A DNA stretch of 17,030 nt, taken from NCBI GenBank assembly GCA_029821235.1, contig JALGTT010000006.1:1-17030 (forward strand), in the 5' to 3' direction. This stretch comes from Candidatus Hebobacteria bacterium (GTDB lineage Bacteria > Armatimonadota > Hebobacteria > Hebobacterales > Hebobacteraceae). The notes below the pieces were generated by a model that was given only the letters and a program-made list of their open reading frames with translations, made no database searches and was not told where the DNA came from. A program made the position numbers and the translations under genes. Of this stretch, positions 1 to 7,694 are shown piece after piece. Numbering within the stretch: the first letter of the stretch is position 1; the number at the start of each line of letters is the position of its first letter.

Positions 1-12
1 CCCCTCCACCTC

Positions 13-42
13 TTGACTAAACCCCCTTGAGTCCGCTATTCT
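13..42 (+). promoter_or_regulatory. Putative sigma70-type promoter of groES-groEL
   Basis: TTGACT at 13-18 and TATTCT at 37-42 are separated by 18 bases, a good match to a housekeeping -35/-10 pair. It lies on the coding strand about 190 bases before groES and implies a leader of about 185 nt. No CIRCE inverted repeat (TTAGCACTC-N9-GAGTGCTAA) and no convincing sigma32-type box is visible between 1 and 235. The start site is inferred, not measured. Confidence 0.5.
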
Positions 43-202
43 AACCGGTGGACGGCGTCGGGCCTGCGGCCTGTCGCCGTTCCGTTCCGAGAGTGTGTCG
101 CCGGTTGGCGGCCGGTTCTCCGACGGCCTTGCATGGGGTGGTCGTCGCTCACCGGAGATTTCGGACCGCCCGCGCGGTTGCCGCGCGAACGGCGTACGAG
201 TG

Positions 203-215
203 TGAACTAAGTTCA
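203..215. repeat. 13-bp palindrome just before the groES ribosome binding site
   Basis: TGAACTAAGTTCA is a perfect inverted repeat (6-bp arms around a central A) and ends 7 bases before the AGGAGGT of groES. It is A/T-rich against a very G/C-rich leader. It could be a small operator or a weak RNA hairpin near the ribosome binding site. It is not CIRCE. Function is inference only. Confidence 0.35.
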
Positions 216-235
216 AACTGTGAGGAGGTGGTCTT

Positions 236-544
236 ATGCTCCGACCGCTTGCAGACCGCATCGTGGTCAAGCCTGCCGCCGAGGAAGAGGTGACCAAGGG
301 AGGCATCGTTCTTCCGGACACGGCCAGGAAGAAGCCGCGCGAGGGTGAAGTGATCGCGGTTGGGCCCGGGAAACTCCTGGAGAACGGCCAGCGGGCGCCT
401 ATGGAGGTGGCGGTGGGCGATGTGGTCGTCTACGCCGAGTACGGCGGCACGGAGATCACCATCGGGGATGAGGACTACGTCATCCTGGACGAGAGCTCCG
501 TGCTCGCGGTCAACCCGGACGCAAAGTCGAGCAAGAAGAAGTAA
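236..544 (+). CDS. groES: Co-chaperonin GroES (Hsp10)
   Basis: GroES forms the heptameric lid of the GroEL folding chamber in the cytoplasm. The 102-residue product has the family's usual length (about 95-100) and opens with the typical LRPLADRIVVK strand. The mobile loop at residues 17-38 carries GGIVLP (22-27), whose IVL tripeptide docks onto the GroEL apical domain. A YAEYGGTEI stretch and a DYVILDESSVLAV C-terminal strand follow. The tail is unusually lysine-rich (KSSKKK). The ATG is set by AGGAGGT at 223-229, six bases upstream. groEL follows after 100 bases, so the two form the standard operon. The upstream promoter shows no HrcA/CIRCE signature. Confidence 0.97.
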   Translation: MLRPLADRIVVKPAAEEEVTKGGIVLPDTARKKPREGEVIAVGPGKLLENGQRAPMEVAVGDVVVYAEYGGTEITIGDEDYVILDESSVLAVNPDAKSSKKK

Positions 545-562
545 GCGGAACCAGCATACGCC

Positions 563-607
563 GCTCTGTGGAGGACGTCGCAGAGCATCCCCACTGACTG
601 TTGGGGA
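563..607 (+). other. Two hairpins in the groES-groEL spacer
   Basis: The first stem is GCTCTG (563-568) with CAGAGC (581-586), loop 12 nt. The second is TCCCCA (588-593) with TGGGGA (602-607), loop 8 nt. Neither is followed by a T-run, so they are not intrinsic terminators. In other bacteria the groES-groEL junction can be a site of mRNA processing or differential stability, and these hairpins could do that here. The pairing is seen; the role is inferred. Confidence 0.4.
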
Positions 608-644
608 ATCAAGCGGGATCTGTTGAGAAAGGAGGCATGATCTT

Positions 645-2273
<1,629 letters not shown>

Positions 2274-2322
2274 GCGACTCTGTAGCGGCGGGAGAAACAT
2301 TCCCGCCTTGCGGGCACCAAAG

Positions 2323-2358
2323 ACGGCGGGCGGTGAAAGCCGCCCGCCGTTTTCCTTT
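2323..2358 (+). terminator. Intrinsic terminator of the groES-groEL operon
   Basis: A perfect 11-bp stem, ACGGCGGGCGG (2323-2333) with CCGCCCGCCGT (2340-2350), encloses the 6-nt loop TGAAAG. A T-rich tract TTTTCCTTT follows. It lies 50 bases after the groEL stop and just outside the 3' end of the convergent kinase-like gene. Confidence 0.9.
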
Positions 2359-2384
2359 GTCCTCTTGCCGGCCGCTACTGCTCT

Positions 2385-3074
2385 CTACTTCCGCGCCGCC
2401 AGCCTGAAGGCCCACCTCGCCGCGTCCCTAATGGCTCTCACCACTCGCTCCGCCGGTCCCCGGTGGAAGGCGAAATGCGCCTCCTCCTCCGTGCCCACGC
2501 GCGCCACCAGGAGTTTCGCCTTCGCCACCGCCCGCAGGTCGTCCACCCGGAACCGCTCGAAGAGGAACCGCCGGAAGGGAAACCAGCCCCCCTCCCGGGC
2601 GAACGCGGAGGCGAAGTCCACGATGTACGGCCGCCCGTCCTCCCCCACCACGATGTTGCTGCGGTTCTTGAGATCACAGTGCACCACACCCCGCGCGTGC
2701 ATTCCCTCCACCACCTCCCGCAGGCGCGCGAAGAACTCGACGGGCAGAGACCCATCGGGGAACTCCGCGCAGCTGCGGCCGGCGATGTGCTCCACCACCA
2801 GCGCGTGCCGGTCGAGCCGCGCGATCAACCGCGGCACCCCCTCCATGCCCTCCAGCAGCCGGTAGACCCTCTCCTCCCGCCCGATCAGCCACGGCCCGGC
2901 AAGGCGGCGCATCAGCCACCCACTGTGCCGGTAATCCTTGACCACCGCCCGCCGGCTGCCCTCCTCCAGCAGAAGCAGTTCCGGCCGTGTGCCCCCGCCG
3001 GCCCGCAGGCGCCGGCCGGGATACCGGTCGAGGTTCTCTCTGGTGAGGTCTGCAAACGGTTCGGTTTCAGGCAT
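2385..3074 (-). CDS. Small kinase-fold protein (lipopolysaccharide-kinase/RIO-like)
   Basis: The 229-residue cytoplasmic protein has the core of the protein-kinase fold. AVVKDYR (43-49) supplies the candidate ATP lysine K46, and GREER (65-69) a helix-C glutamate. HCDLKNRSN (132-140) is the catalytic loop HxDxKxxN with D134, and VDFA (152-155) replaces DFG while keeping metal-binding D153. A clear glycine-rich loop is not obvious and the C-lobe is short, as in Kdo-kinase/RIO-like families rather than Hanks-type kinases. Substrate is unknown: a lipid, sugar or protein are all possible. I chose ATG 3074 because residues before it in the open frame look non-coding; the ribosome binding site (GGAG, 11 bases away) is weak. 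It diverges from the exported protein pair at 3258-4496. Confidence 0.8.
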   Translation of the reverse strand: MPETEPFADLTRENLDRYPGRRLRAGGGTRPELLLLEEGSRRAVVKDYRHSGWLMRRLAGPWLIGREERVYRLLEGMEGVPRLIARLDRHALVVEHIAGRSCAEFPDGSLPVEFFARLREVVEGMHARGVVHCDLKNRSNIVVGEDGRPYIVDFASAFAREGGWFPFRRFLFERFRVDDLRAVAKAKLLVARVGTEEEAHFAFHRGPAERVVRAIRDAARWAFRLAARK

Positions 3075-3257
3075 GAGGTGGAGGACTCCGTGGAAGGAGG
3101 ATTTCGGCTGGTGGGAAGTGCATCCCTGCTCCCGCGCCGCGGCCGGCGATGGCGCGGCCATGGGACAAGTGCGCCACATGGGTGTCCAAAGCCAGTAGAG
3201 GAGCATGGGGCCGGGGGAATAATGCACCTAGTATATCCCAGCCAAGGAGCGGCAAAC

Positions 3258-4046
3258 ATGTGGAGAAACACGAGGCTACCACTCGCCGCGGCCCTGGCGG
3301 TCCTCCTGGTGTGGATCGCTGGCGCCGCAGTCTCTCCCGATGCGGTGACCTCCCGCGCGGCCGAAGTGGACGGCCAGCCGGCGGGAGAGGTGCTCATCGG
3401 AGAGCAAACCGTGATGCTGTTGCGAACCGGCGCCGCGGACCTGACCCCCAAGGAAAGGGCCGATATCATCGCCGCCCGCGTGCGGTCGGCGCTCAGCGAG
3501 ATCCGCGGCCCCGAGGACGTCTACGTGCGCGGCCTGGTGATCGGCGGAACCATGTACAACGCGGTCTACATGGGGGACCGGGTGATCACCGCGGTCATGC
3601 AGAGGGAGGCCGACGCGCACGGGGCCACCACCCGCGCCCTGGCCACCCTGTGGCGGGACAACATCGCCCGCGCGCTGGGCGAGACGGACCAGCCCCCTCC
3701 TCCGCCCGCCCCCGAGGAGCAGGCACCGGCCGAGGAACAGCCGCCCGCGGAGGAGCAGCCCCCTGCCCCTCCCGCGCAGCCCGCGATAGACTGGACCGGG
3801 ACGGCGCAGAAGTGGGTCCCCATCTTCAGCCTGGAGAGCTCCGGCGCGGCGATCGGCGCGGCACAGGTGGCGGGCCCCACCGCCCAGGTCAACAAGACCA
3901 AGGCGGTGATGCAATTGCGCCTGGACTTCAAGGGATTTGGACGCATCTACGCCTACGTGCCCGTCTCCCGCATCAGCACCAGCCTAGACCGGGTGCAGGG
4001 CGTGAGCGTATGGGCGGTCGGCGATGTCCAACTGGCGAGGTTTTGA
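3258..4046 (+). CDS. Exported two-domain protein of unknown function (first of a paralogous pair)
   Basis: The 262-residue product starts with a signal peptide or anchor (RNTR then a hydrophobic run at about 8-27). Residues 41-140 contain LTPKERADIIAARV, GDRVITAVMQREADAHG and LWRDNIARAL. From memory these resemble the periplasmic N-terminal domain of some cyanobacterial-type MscS proteins (typical wording: ...ERA..I..R...V...DA...G.....A), but no channel follows. A Pro/Glu/Gln linker occupies 146-173. The C-terminal domain (about 184-262, KWVPIFSL...IGAAQVAG...TKAVMQ) is shared with the next gene. ATG 3258 is set by AAGGAG at 3244-3249. The second gene begins 9-12 bases after this stop, so the two are co-translated. 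Role inferred only as cell-envelope or extracytoplasmic. Confidence 0.8.
   Translation: MWRNTRLPLAAALAVLLVWIAGAAVSPDAVTSRAAEVDGQPAGEVLIGEQTVMLLRTGAADLTPKERADIIAARVRSALSEIRGPEDVYVRGLVIGGTMYNAVYMGDRVITAVMQREADAHGATTRALATLWRDNIARALGETDQPPPPPAPEEQAPAEEQPPAEEQPPAPPAQPAIDWTGTAQKWVPIFSLESSGAAIGAAQVAGPTAQVNKTKAVMQLRLDFKGFGRIYAYVPVSRISTSLDRVQGVSVWAVGDVQLARF
3693..3776 (+). repeat. Pro/Glu/Gln-rich linker repeat inside the first exported protein
   Basis: The stretch encodes a run of prolines followed by tandem copies of an AEEQPP-like hexapeptide and then PAPPAQP. Such low-complexity charged/proline segments are common as extended spacers through the cell wall. It separates the N-terminal domain from the C-terminal domain shared with the downstream gene. 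Copy number could vary between strains. Confidence 0.7.
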
Positions 4047-4058
4047 GAGGAGGCGATG

Positions 4059-4496
4059 ATGAGATACCCACAGCGAACAATCGGGATTGCGATTCTGATC
4101 TGCTTCCTCACCGCCACCGTGCTGACCGTGGCCGCCTGGGGAATTGACCTCGGCGACATCATCAAAGTGGGAGGCATCGCCTGGCTGGTCAGCCAGTACG
4201 GCGACCAGATAGACAGCTTCATCACCAGCGCCCTGGGGGAGAGAGAGGCGGCCGTGCAGGGGGCGACCAAGGTGGTGCCCATTCTCTCCCTCGGCGGAGG
4301 CGGTTACATCGGGGCCGCGCAGGTGGTCGGGAATCCCGACAATGTGAAGACGGTCAAGGCGGTGTTTCAGGTGGAAGCCAAGTTCGGGAGCGCCCGCGCT
4401 CGGGTGCTGCTTCCCACCGCCACCGACAAGGCCTCCGGCAACCCCAACCGGGCCAAAGGCGTCGGGGTCTCGGCGGTGATCGAGTTCAAGATCTGA
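4059..4496 (+). CDS. Small exported protein of unknown function (second of a paralogous pair)
   Basis: The 145-residue product has an N-terminal hydrophobic segment (about 8-28) acting as signal or anchor. It is followed by a glycine-containing amphipathic stretch, DLGDIIKVGGIAWLVSQYGD, and a short SFITSAL helix. Residues about 68-145 (TKVVPILSLGGGGYIGAAQV, then VKTVKAVFQVE and KGVGVSAVIEF) align with the C-terminal domain of the preceding gene, including the invariant IGAAQV and KAV-Q cores. GAGAGGAGG at 4045-4053 overlaps the end of the previous gene. ATG 4059 gives a 5-base spacing, whereas ATG 4056 would be only 2 bases away. I vaguely recall similar unnamed proteins in deep Firmicutes; no function is known to me. 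A hairpin terminator follows. Confidence 0.8.
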   Translation: MRYPQRTIGIAILICFLTATVLTVAAWGIDLGDIIKVGGIAWLVSQYGDQIDSFITSALGEREAAVQGATKVVPILSLGGGGYIGAAQVVGNPDNVKTVKAVFQVEAKFGSARARVLLPTATDKASGNPNRAKGVGVSAVIEFKI

Positions 4497-4505
4497 CGAA
4501 AACAA

Positions 4506-4534
4506 GAAGGGGTCCGGCTGAGCCGGACCCCTTC
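4506..4534. terminator. Bidirectional hairpin terminator between convergent genes
   Basis: A perfect 13-bp stem, GAAGGGGTCCGGC (4506-4518) with GCCGGACCCCTTC (4522-4534), has a 3-nt loop TGA. It sits between the exported-pair operon (stop 4496) and the 3' end of the 3D-domain gene (stop 4590). On the plus strand it is followed by the moderately T-rich ATCTTCATC. On the minus strand it is followed by TTGTTTTCG, a better U-tract. It probably serves both transcripts. Confidence 0.8.
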
Positions 4535-4589
4535 ATCTTCATCTCGAATGCTGTCTCGGGCAGCGCCCGCGTGCGCCGGGGCCTGCCAA

Positions 4590-5411
4590 CTAGTCCAGCA
4601 GGTACACGTCTATCTCTCGCCGGCCGAACTGCCTGGCCTCCCGGTAGGTGTTGAAGCACAGGTCGATTCGCATTCCCTTGATCGCGCTGCCTCGGTCTGC
4701 CGCGATGGCGAAGCCGTATCCCGGAATGTAGAGCCGGGTGCCCATGGGGATCACCTTGGGGTCAACCGCCACCACGCCCTTCTGCGCCTTCATTCCGGTG
4801 GCGGTGTATCCGTCGGCGAACCGCCCGCAACTTCGCGGCCCGGGGTCATAGCCGGTGGCGACCATCCGCATGGCGGTGCGCCAGTTCCCGCCGCGGGTGG
4901 TCAGGCCATAGGTCCCGCGCAGGATCACCGTGTCCTCCGCCTCCGCCAGGACCTCCTCCTGCGATACGGTGCGCTGGGTCTCCTTCCCGTCCTTCTCCCA
5001 GATGGTGAACACCCTCCGGATCCGGCCGTCGCACCCCTCCTTCAGCACCTTGGTGAAGCCCGCCGGCCGCTCGGGATCGGCCAGCACCACCACGCGGGAG
5101 GGCACGACTACCTCCTCGACCTCCCGCCTGCGGACGACCCGGGTCACCCGCACCAGCATTCCGTCGCACAACTCCGTCGCCGGCGAAGGAGAGGTGCGGT
5201 CCAGCGGGCCGAGGGTGATCTCCAACCGCTCCAGGAGATCCCCCACCGTGGGGGCGGACACCTGAAGTCGGTAGATCTTGCCGTCGGCGAGCACCGTCAC
5301 CACGGGAGCGCGGCCGTCTGTGCCATCGGCCTCCGGGCCGGCGGAATAGCCCACCGCGCACAGTGTGGTCATCAGCGCAATCGCAAGTGCGGCCCACAGG
5401 ATGCGTATCAC
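4590..5411 (-). CDS. Secreted DUF348-G5-3D domain protein (YabE/Rpf-like cell-wall protein)
   Basis: This 273-residue exported protein probably acts on or in peptidoglycan. A signal peptide/anchor spans about 3-22. A DUF348 ubiquitin-like domain (about 36-80, VTVLADGKIYRLQVSAPTVG) and a G5 domain (about 88-167) follow. The C-terminal 3D domain (about 182-272) has the three signature aspartates D217 (VDP), D239 (ADRGSAIKG) and D250 (IDLCF), in the MltA-like double-psi fold. YabE of Bacillus and resuscitation-promoting factors share this layout. GTG 5411 is chosen because AGGAGGT (5421-5415) lies four bases upstream and the signal peptide begins there. A longer frame to 5621 would place non-coding-looking sequence before the signal and run over the promoter. 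It converges on the exported pair across a shared terminator. Confidence 0.92.
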   Translation of the reverse strand: MIRILWAALAIALMTTLCAVGYSAGPEADGTDGRAPVVTVLADGKIYRLQVSAPTVGDLLERLEITLGPLDRTSPSPATELCDGMLVRVTRVVRRREVEEVVVPSRVVVLADPERPAGFTKVLKEGCDGRIRRVFTIWEKDGKETQRTVSQEEVLAEAEDTVILRGTYGLTTRGGNWRTAMRMVATGYDPGPRSCGRFADGYTATGMKAQKGVVAVDPKVIPMGTRLYIPGYGFAIAADRGSAIKGMRIDLCFNTYREARQFGRREIDVYLLD

Positions 5412-5562
5412 CGGACCTCCTAGAGTTCTGCCCACGCCGCGTTCCGCGAGAGGCGCGCGGCCCTGCCGCGGGACGCGGGCCAAGCGAGACTTGTCCGCGG
5501 TCAACGTGGTAGGAGTGGTGCTGAAGCGTGATTGCAGCGGAGGCTGGATCGTGTGCTGGAAA

Positions 5563-5580
5563 GGCGAGGACCCCCTCGCC
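5563..5580 (-). other. Hairpin at the predicted 5' end of the 3D-domain transcript
   Basis: On the minus strand GGCGAGG-GGGT-CCTCGCC forms a perfect 7-bp stem with a 4-nt loop, followed by TTTCC. The predicted start of transcription (about 5586) places it within about six nucleotides of the 5' end. That is the position of stabilising 5' hairpins or of very early attenuators. The role is inference. Confidence 0.4.
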
Positions 5581-5592
5581 CAAGGCCGCGGC

Positions 5593-5621
5593 ATGGTATC
5601 ACAAACATCATTCCCGGTCAA
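5593..5621 (-). promoter_or_regulatory. Putative sigma70-type promoter of the 3D-domain gene
   Basis: On the minus strand TTGACC (5621-5616) and TACCAT (5598-5593) are separated by exactly 17 bases, close to consensus. It predicts a leader of about 175 nt before the GTG at 5411. It also argues against translation starting further upstream than 5411, since the longer open frame would begin on the -35 box. Confidence 0.6.
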
Positions 5622-5823
5622 TCTCGCCTCCCCACCGCCGGAAACCGCTCCCAGACGGCCCCTCGAGACGGGTCACCTGTTCTCCTTTCCTCCCACCGGC
5701 GGTCCGCCGGCCTTGCGCGTTCCCCGGCCAATGTGGCAGATGATTTTCGCCGGTGACGCCGAATCCAAGTATGGCCGCAAGAGGCGCTTGCGCCCCACGT
5801 CGAGCCGCCGGAGAGGATAACTC

Positions 5824-6570
5824 ATGTCAACACAACAACATCCCGACTGGGTAATCGCCGTCCTTGCGGGAGTGCTCTCGTTTCTCTCCCCATGCATTCT
5901 GCCCTTGCTCCCTGGATATCTTTCCATGATCTCGGGGCTGTCCTTCGAGCAACTTACCGGCTCGGGCGGGGAGGGCGCCGGGGGCCGCCGGGCACACTAC
6001 CTGATGAGGGTGCTCGTGTCCTGCCTCTTGTTCTCGGTGGGGTTCGCCATCGTCTTCGTCCTGCTGGGCACCTCGGCGGGAGTGCTGGGCACCTGGCTCA
6101 TCACTCACGTGAGAGCGATCAATCTGGTGATGGGCATCGTCGTGATCGTCTTCGGGCTTGCCCTGCTCAAGGTGGTCCCGCTGCCCTTCCTCACCCAGAC
6201 CAAACACATTCAAGTCAACTCCCGGCTGGGACTGGCGGGTGCGCCGTTGCTGGGGATGGCCTTCGCCTTCGGCTGGAGCCCCTGCATCGGGGCCTGGCTG
6301 AGCGCCCTCTATACGGTCGCCGCCAACCGCACCCCGCTGCAGGCCGCATGGCTGTTCGCCATCTTCAGCGCCAGCCTGGCATTCTGCTTCACCGCGGCCG
6401 GCGTACTCTTCGCGCTCTCGCTGCGCACTTTTTCCCGGCTGCAACGAATGCAGCGCGCGATAGAGATCGTGAGCGGCATCGTCCTCATCGCGGTCGGAGC
6501 GCTGCTGGCCACCCAACAGTTCAACCGCTTCTCCAGCATGGTCATGGCCTGGATGGACAGGTTGTTCTAG
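5824..6570 (+). CDS. ccdA: CcdA-type thiol-disulfide electron transporter
   Basis: CcdA/DsbD-beta proteins carry reducing equivalents from cytoplasmic thioredoxin across the membrane to exported thiol-redox proteins, for example in cytochrome c maturation. The 248-residue product has about six hydrophobic segments. Both redox-cysteine motifs are present: FLSPCILPLLPGY (20-32, C24) and GWSPCIGA (150-157, C154). This is the DUF4491-free, stand-alone CcdA size class. GAGAGG at 5812-5817 precedes the ATG by six bases. No cytochrome c synthesis gene or CxxC thioredoxin is in the window, so the electron acceptor is not identified. The polyprenyl synthase starts 93 bases downstream and may be cotranscribed. 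Confidence 0.93.
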   Translation: MSTQQHPDWVIAVLAGVLSFLSPCILPLLPGYLSMISGLSFEQLTGSGGEGAGGRRAHYLMRVLVSCLLFSVGFAIVFVLLGTSAGVLGTWLITHVRAINLVMGIVVIVFGLALLKVVPLPFLTQTKHIQVNSRLGLAGAPLLGMAFAFGWSPCIGAWLSALYTVAANRTPLQAAWLFAIFSASLAFCFTAAGVLFALSLRTFSRLQRMQRAIEIVSGIVLIAVGALLATQQFNRFSSMVMAWMDRLF

Positions 6571-6663
6571 CATCGAGCGCGGGCGCGCCAGGCAGCCCAC
6601 CTCGCGCCGCCGCGTCCGCTTTGCGGCGAGGAGCCCCGTCCCCGCGAGGAGAAACTGGTTCCT

Positions 6664-7692
6664 GTGAGCGACCATCCCGAATCCACTCTGACAGAGATGT
6701 TCCGGCGCTACCTCCCCCTGGTGGAGGCGGAGATGGCGCGCGCCTTGAACGCGTGCGCGGACTCCCCCATGTTTCAGATGATCCGCTATCACCTGGGCCT
6801 GGACTCGCCGGAGACGGAGACCAAGGGGAAACGCCTTCGCCCCGTGCTGTGTCTGCTGGTGTGTGAGGGGCTCGGAGGAGAGGCGGAGCTGGCCGCGCCG
6901 GCCGCGGTCGGAATCGAATTCGCGCACGCCTTCACCCTGCTCCACGACGATATTGCAGACCAGGACAATCTCCGGCGCGGCCGTCCGACGGTGTGGCGTC
7001 AGTGGGGGGTGGGCCAGGCGCTCACCGCCGGCGACGCGCTGTACGCGCTGGCCAATCTCTGCTTCGCCGACCTGGACGCGGACCGGCTGGGCCTCGAGGT
7101 GAGCGCCGCCTGCTGGCGAGAACTCAACCAGGCGGTGCTGGAGGTGTGCCAGGGCCAGCAGTTCGACATCTCCTTCGAGGGACGCGGGGACGTGTCCGTG
7201 GACGACTACCTGCAGATGGTGGAACTGAAGACGGGCCGCCTGCTCTCCGCCACGGCGGCCGTGGGGGCGTTGATCGCGGGGGCGAACGAGACGGTGGTGG
7301 AGGCCTGTCGGCGCTTCGGCCGGGAACTGGGGGTCGGCTTTCAGATTCGGGACGACGTGCTCGGCATCTGGGGCGAGGCGGAACGCACCGGCAAGCCGGT
7401 CGGCGGCGATCTGATGAGAAGGAAGCGCTCCCTGCCGGTGATTCACGCCCTGTCAACCGCCGGCCCGGAGAGCGATCTCGGCCGTCGCCTCACCCACGGT
7501 GTCTCCACCCGCGAAGAGGCGGCCGCGGCGGCCGCGGAGATGGAGTCTCTGGGCGGCCGCGGCTACTGCGAGCAAATGGCGGAGGAATCGCTCAGGAGAG
7601 CACTCGCTGAACTGTCCGCCGTCGCGCCCCGCGCGCCGCAGGCAGGGTGGCTGCGGACGCTGGCCGGCTTCCTGGTCTCCCGAACCCGCTGA
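6664..7692 (+). CDS. Polyprenyl diphosphate synthase (farnesyl/geranylgeranyl type)
   Basis: This family condenses isopentenyl diphosphate with allylic diphosphates to build C15-C50 prenyl chains in the cytoplasm. The 342-residue product has GKRLRP (55-60). The first Asp-rich motif, HDDIADQD (94-101), is followed by RRGRPT. KT at 189-190 and the second motif FQIRDDVLGIWG (226-237) also fit. The second motif reads DDVLG rather than DDxxD, a variant common in actinobacterial/Chloroflexi-like enzymes. Residues upstream of the first motif (F90, T91 and L92-L93 in HAFTLLHDD) normally set chain length, but the product cannot be read with confidence. The start is GTG with GAGGAG 12 bases away, a long spacing; ATG 6697 is an alternative. 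It converges on larE with only two bases between stops. Confidence 0.92.
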   Translation: MSDHPESTLTEMFRRYLPLVEAEMARALNACADSPMFQMIRYHLGLDSPETETKGKRLRPVLCLLVCEGLGGEAELAAPAAVGIEFAHAFTLLHDDIADQDNLRRGRPTVWRQWGVGQALTAGDALYALANLCFADLDADRLGLEVSAACWRELNQAVLEVCQGQQFDISFEGRGDVSVDDYLQMVELKTGRLLSATAAVGALIAGANETVVEACRRFGRELGVGFQIRDDVLGIWGEAERTGKPVGGDLMRRKRSLPVIHALSTAGPESDLGRRLTHGVSTREEAAAAAAEMESLGGRGYCEQMAEESLRRALAELSAVAPRAPQAGWLRTLAGFLVSRTR

Positions 7693-7694
7693 TC

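Larger units (their letters stand above)
5412..5823. other. Divergent intergenic region between the 3D-domain gene and ccdA
   Basis: These 412 bases hold no convincing gene. They contain the promoter of the 3D-domain gene (5593-5621), its leader with a 5' hairpin, and two palindromes on the ccdA side: CCGGCGG-T-CCGCCGG at 5696-5710 and GGCGC-TT-GCGCC at 5783-5794. No clear promoter for ccdA was found. I looked for a ydaO-type (c-di-AMP) element, known upstream of some rpf/yabE-like genes, and could not match it by eye. Confidence 0.6.

Noticed and set aside
2463..3257. N-terminal extension of the first exported protein to an upstream start at 2463
   Set aside because: The extension is antisense to the kinase-like gene and Pro/His/Arg-rich. 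The signal peptide and ribosome binding site place the start at 3258.
3075..3257. Promoter for the exported pair near TAGTATAT (about 3231-3238)
   Set aside because: A -10-like element is visible but no -35 at 16-18 bases, so it was not called.
4548..5423. Plus-strand open frame opposite the 3D-domain gene
   Set aside because: It is the antisense shadow of a gene with three clear domains; no ribosome binding site or family motif.
5827..7446. Long minus-strand open frame (539 codons) opposite ccdA and the polyprenyl synthase
   Set aside because: Gln/Gly/Arg/His-rich low-complexity translation without motifs; both plus-strand genes beneath it are clearly recognised.
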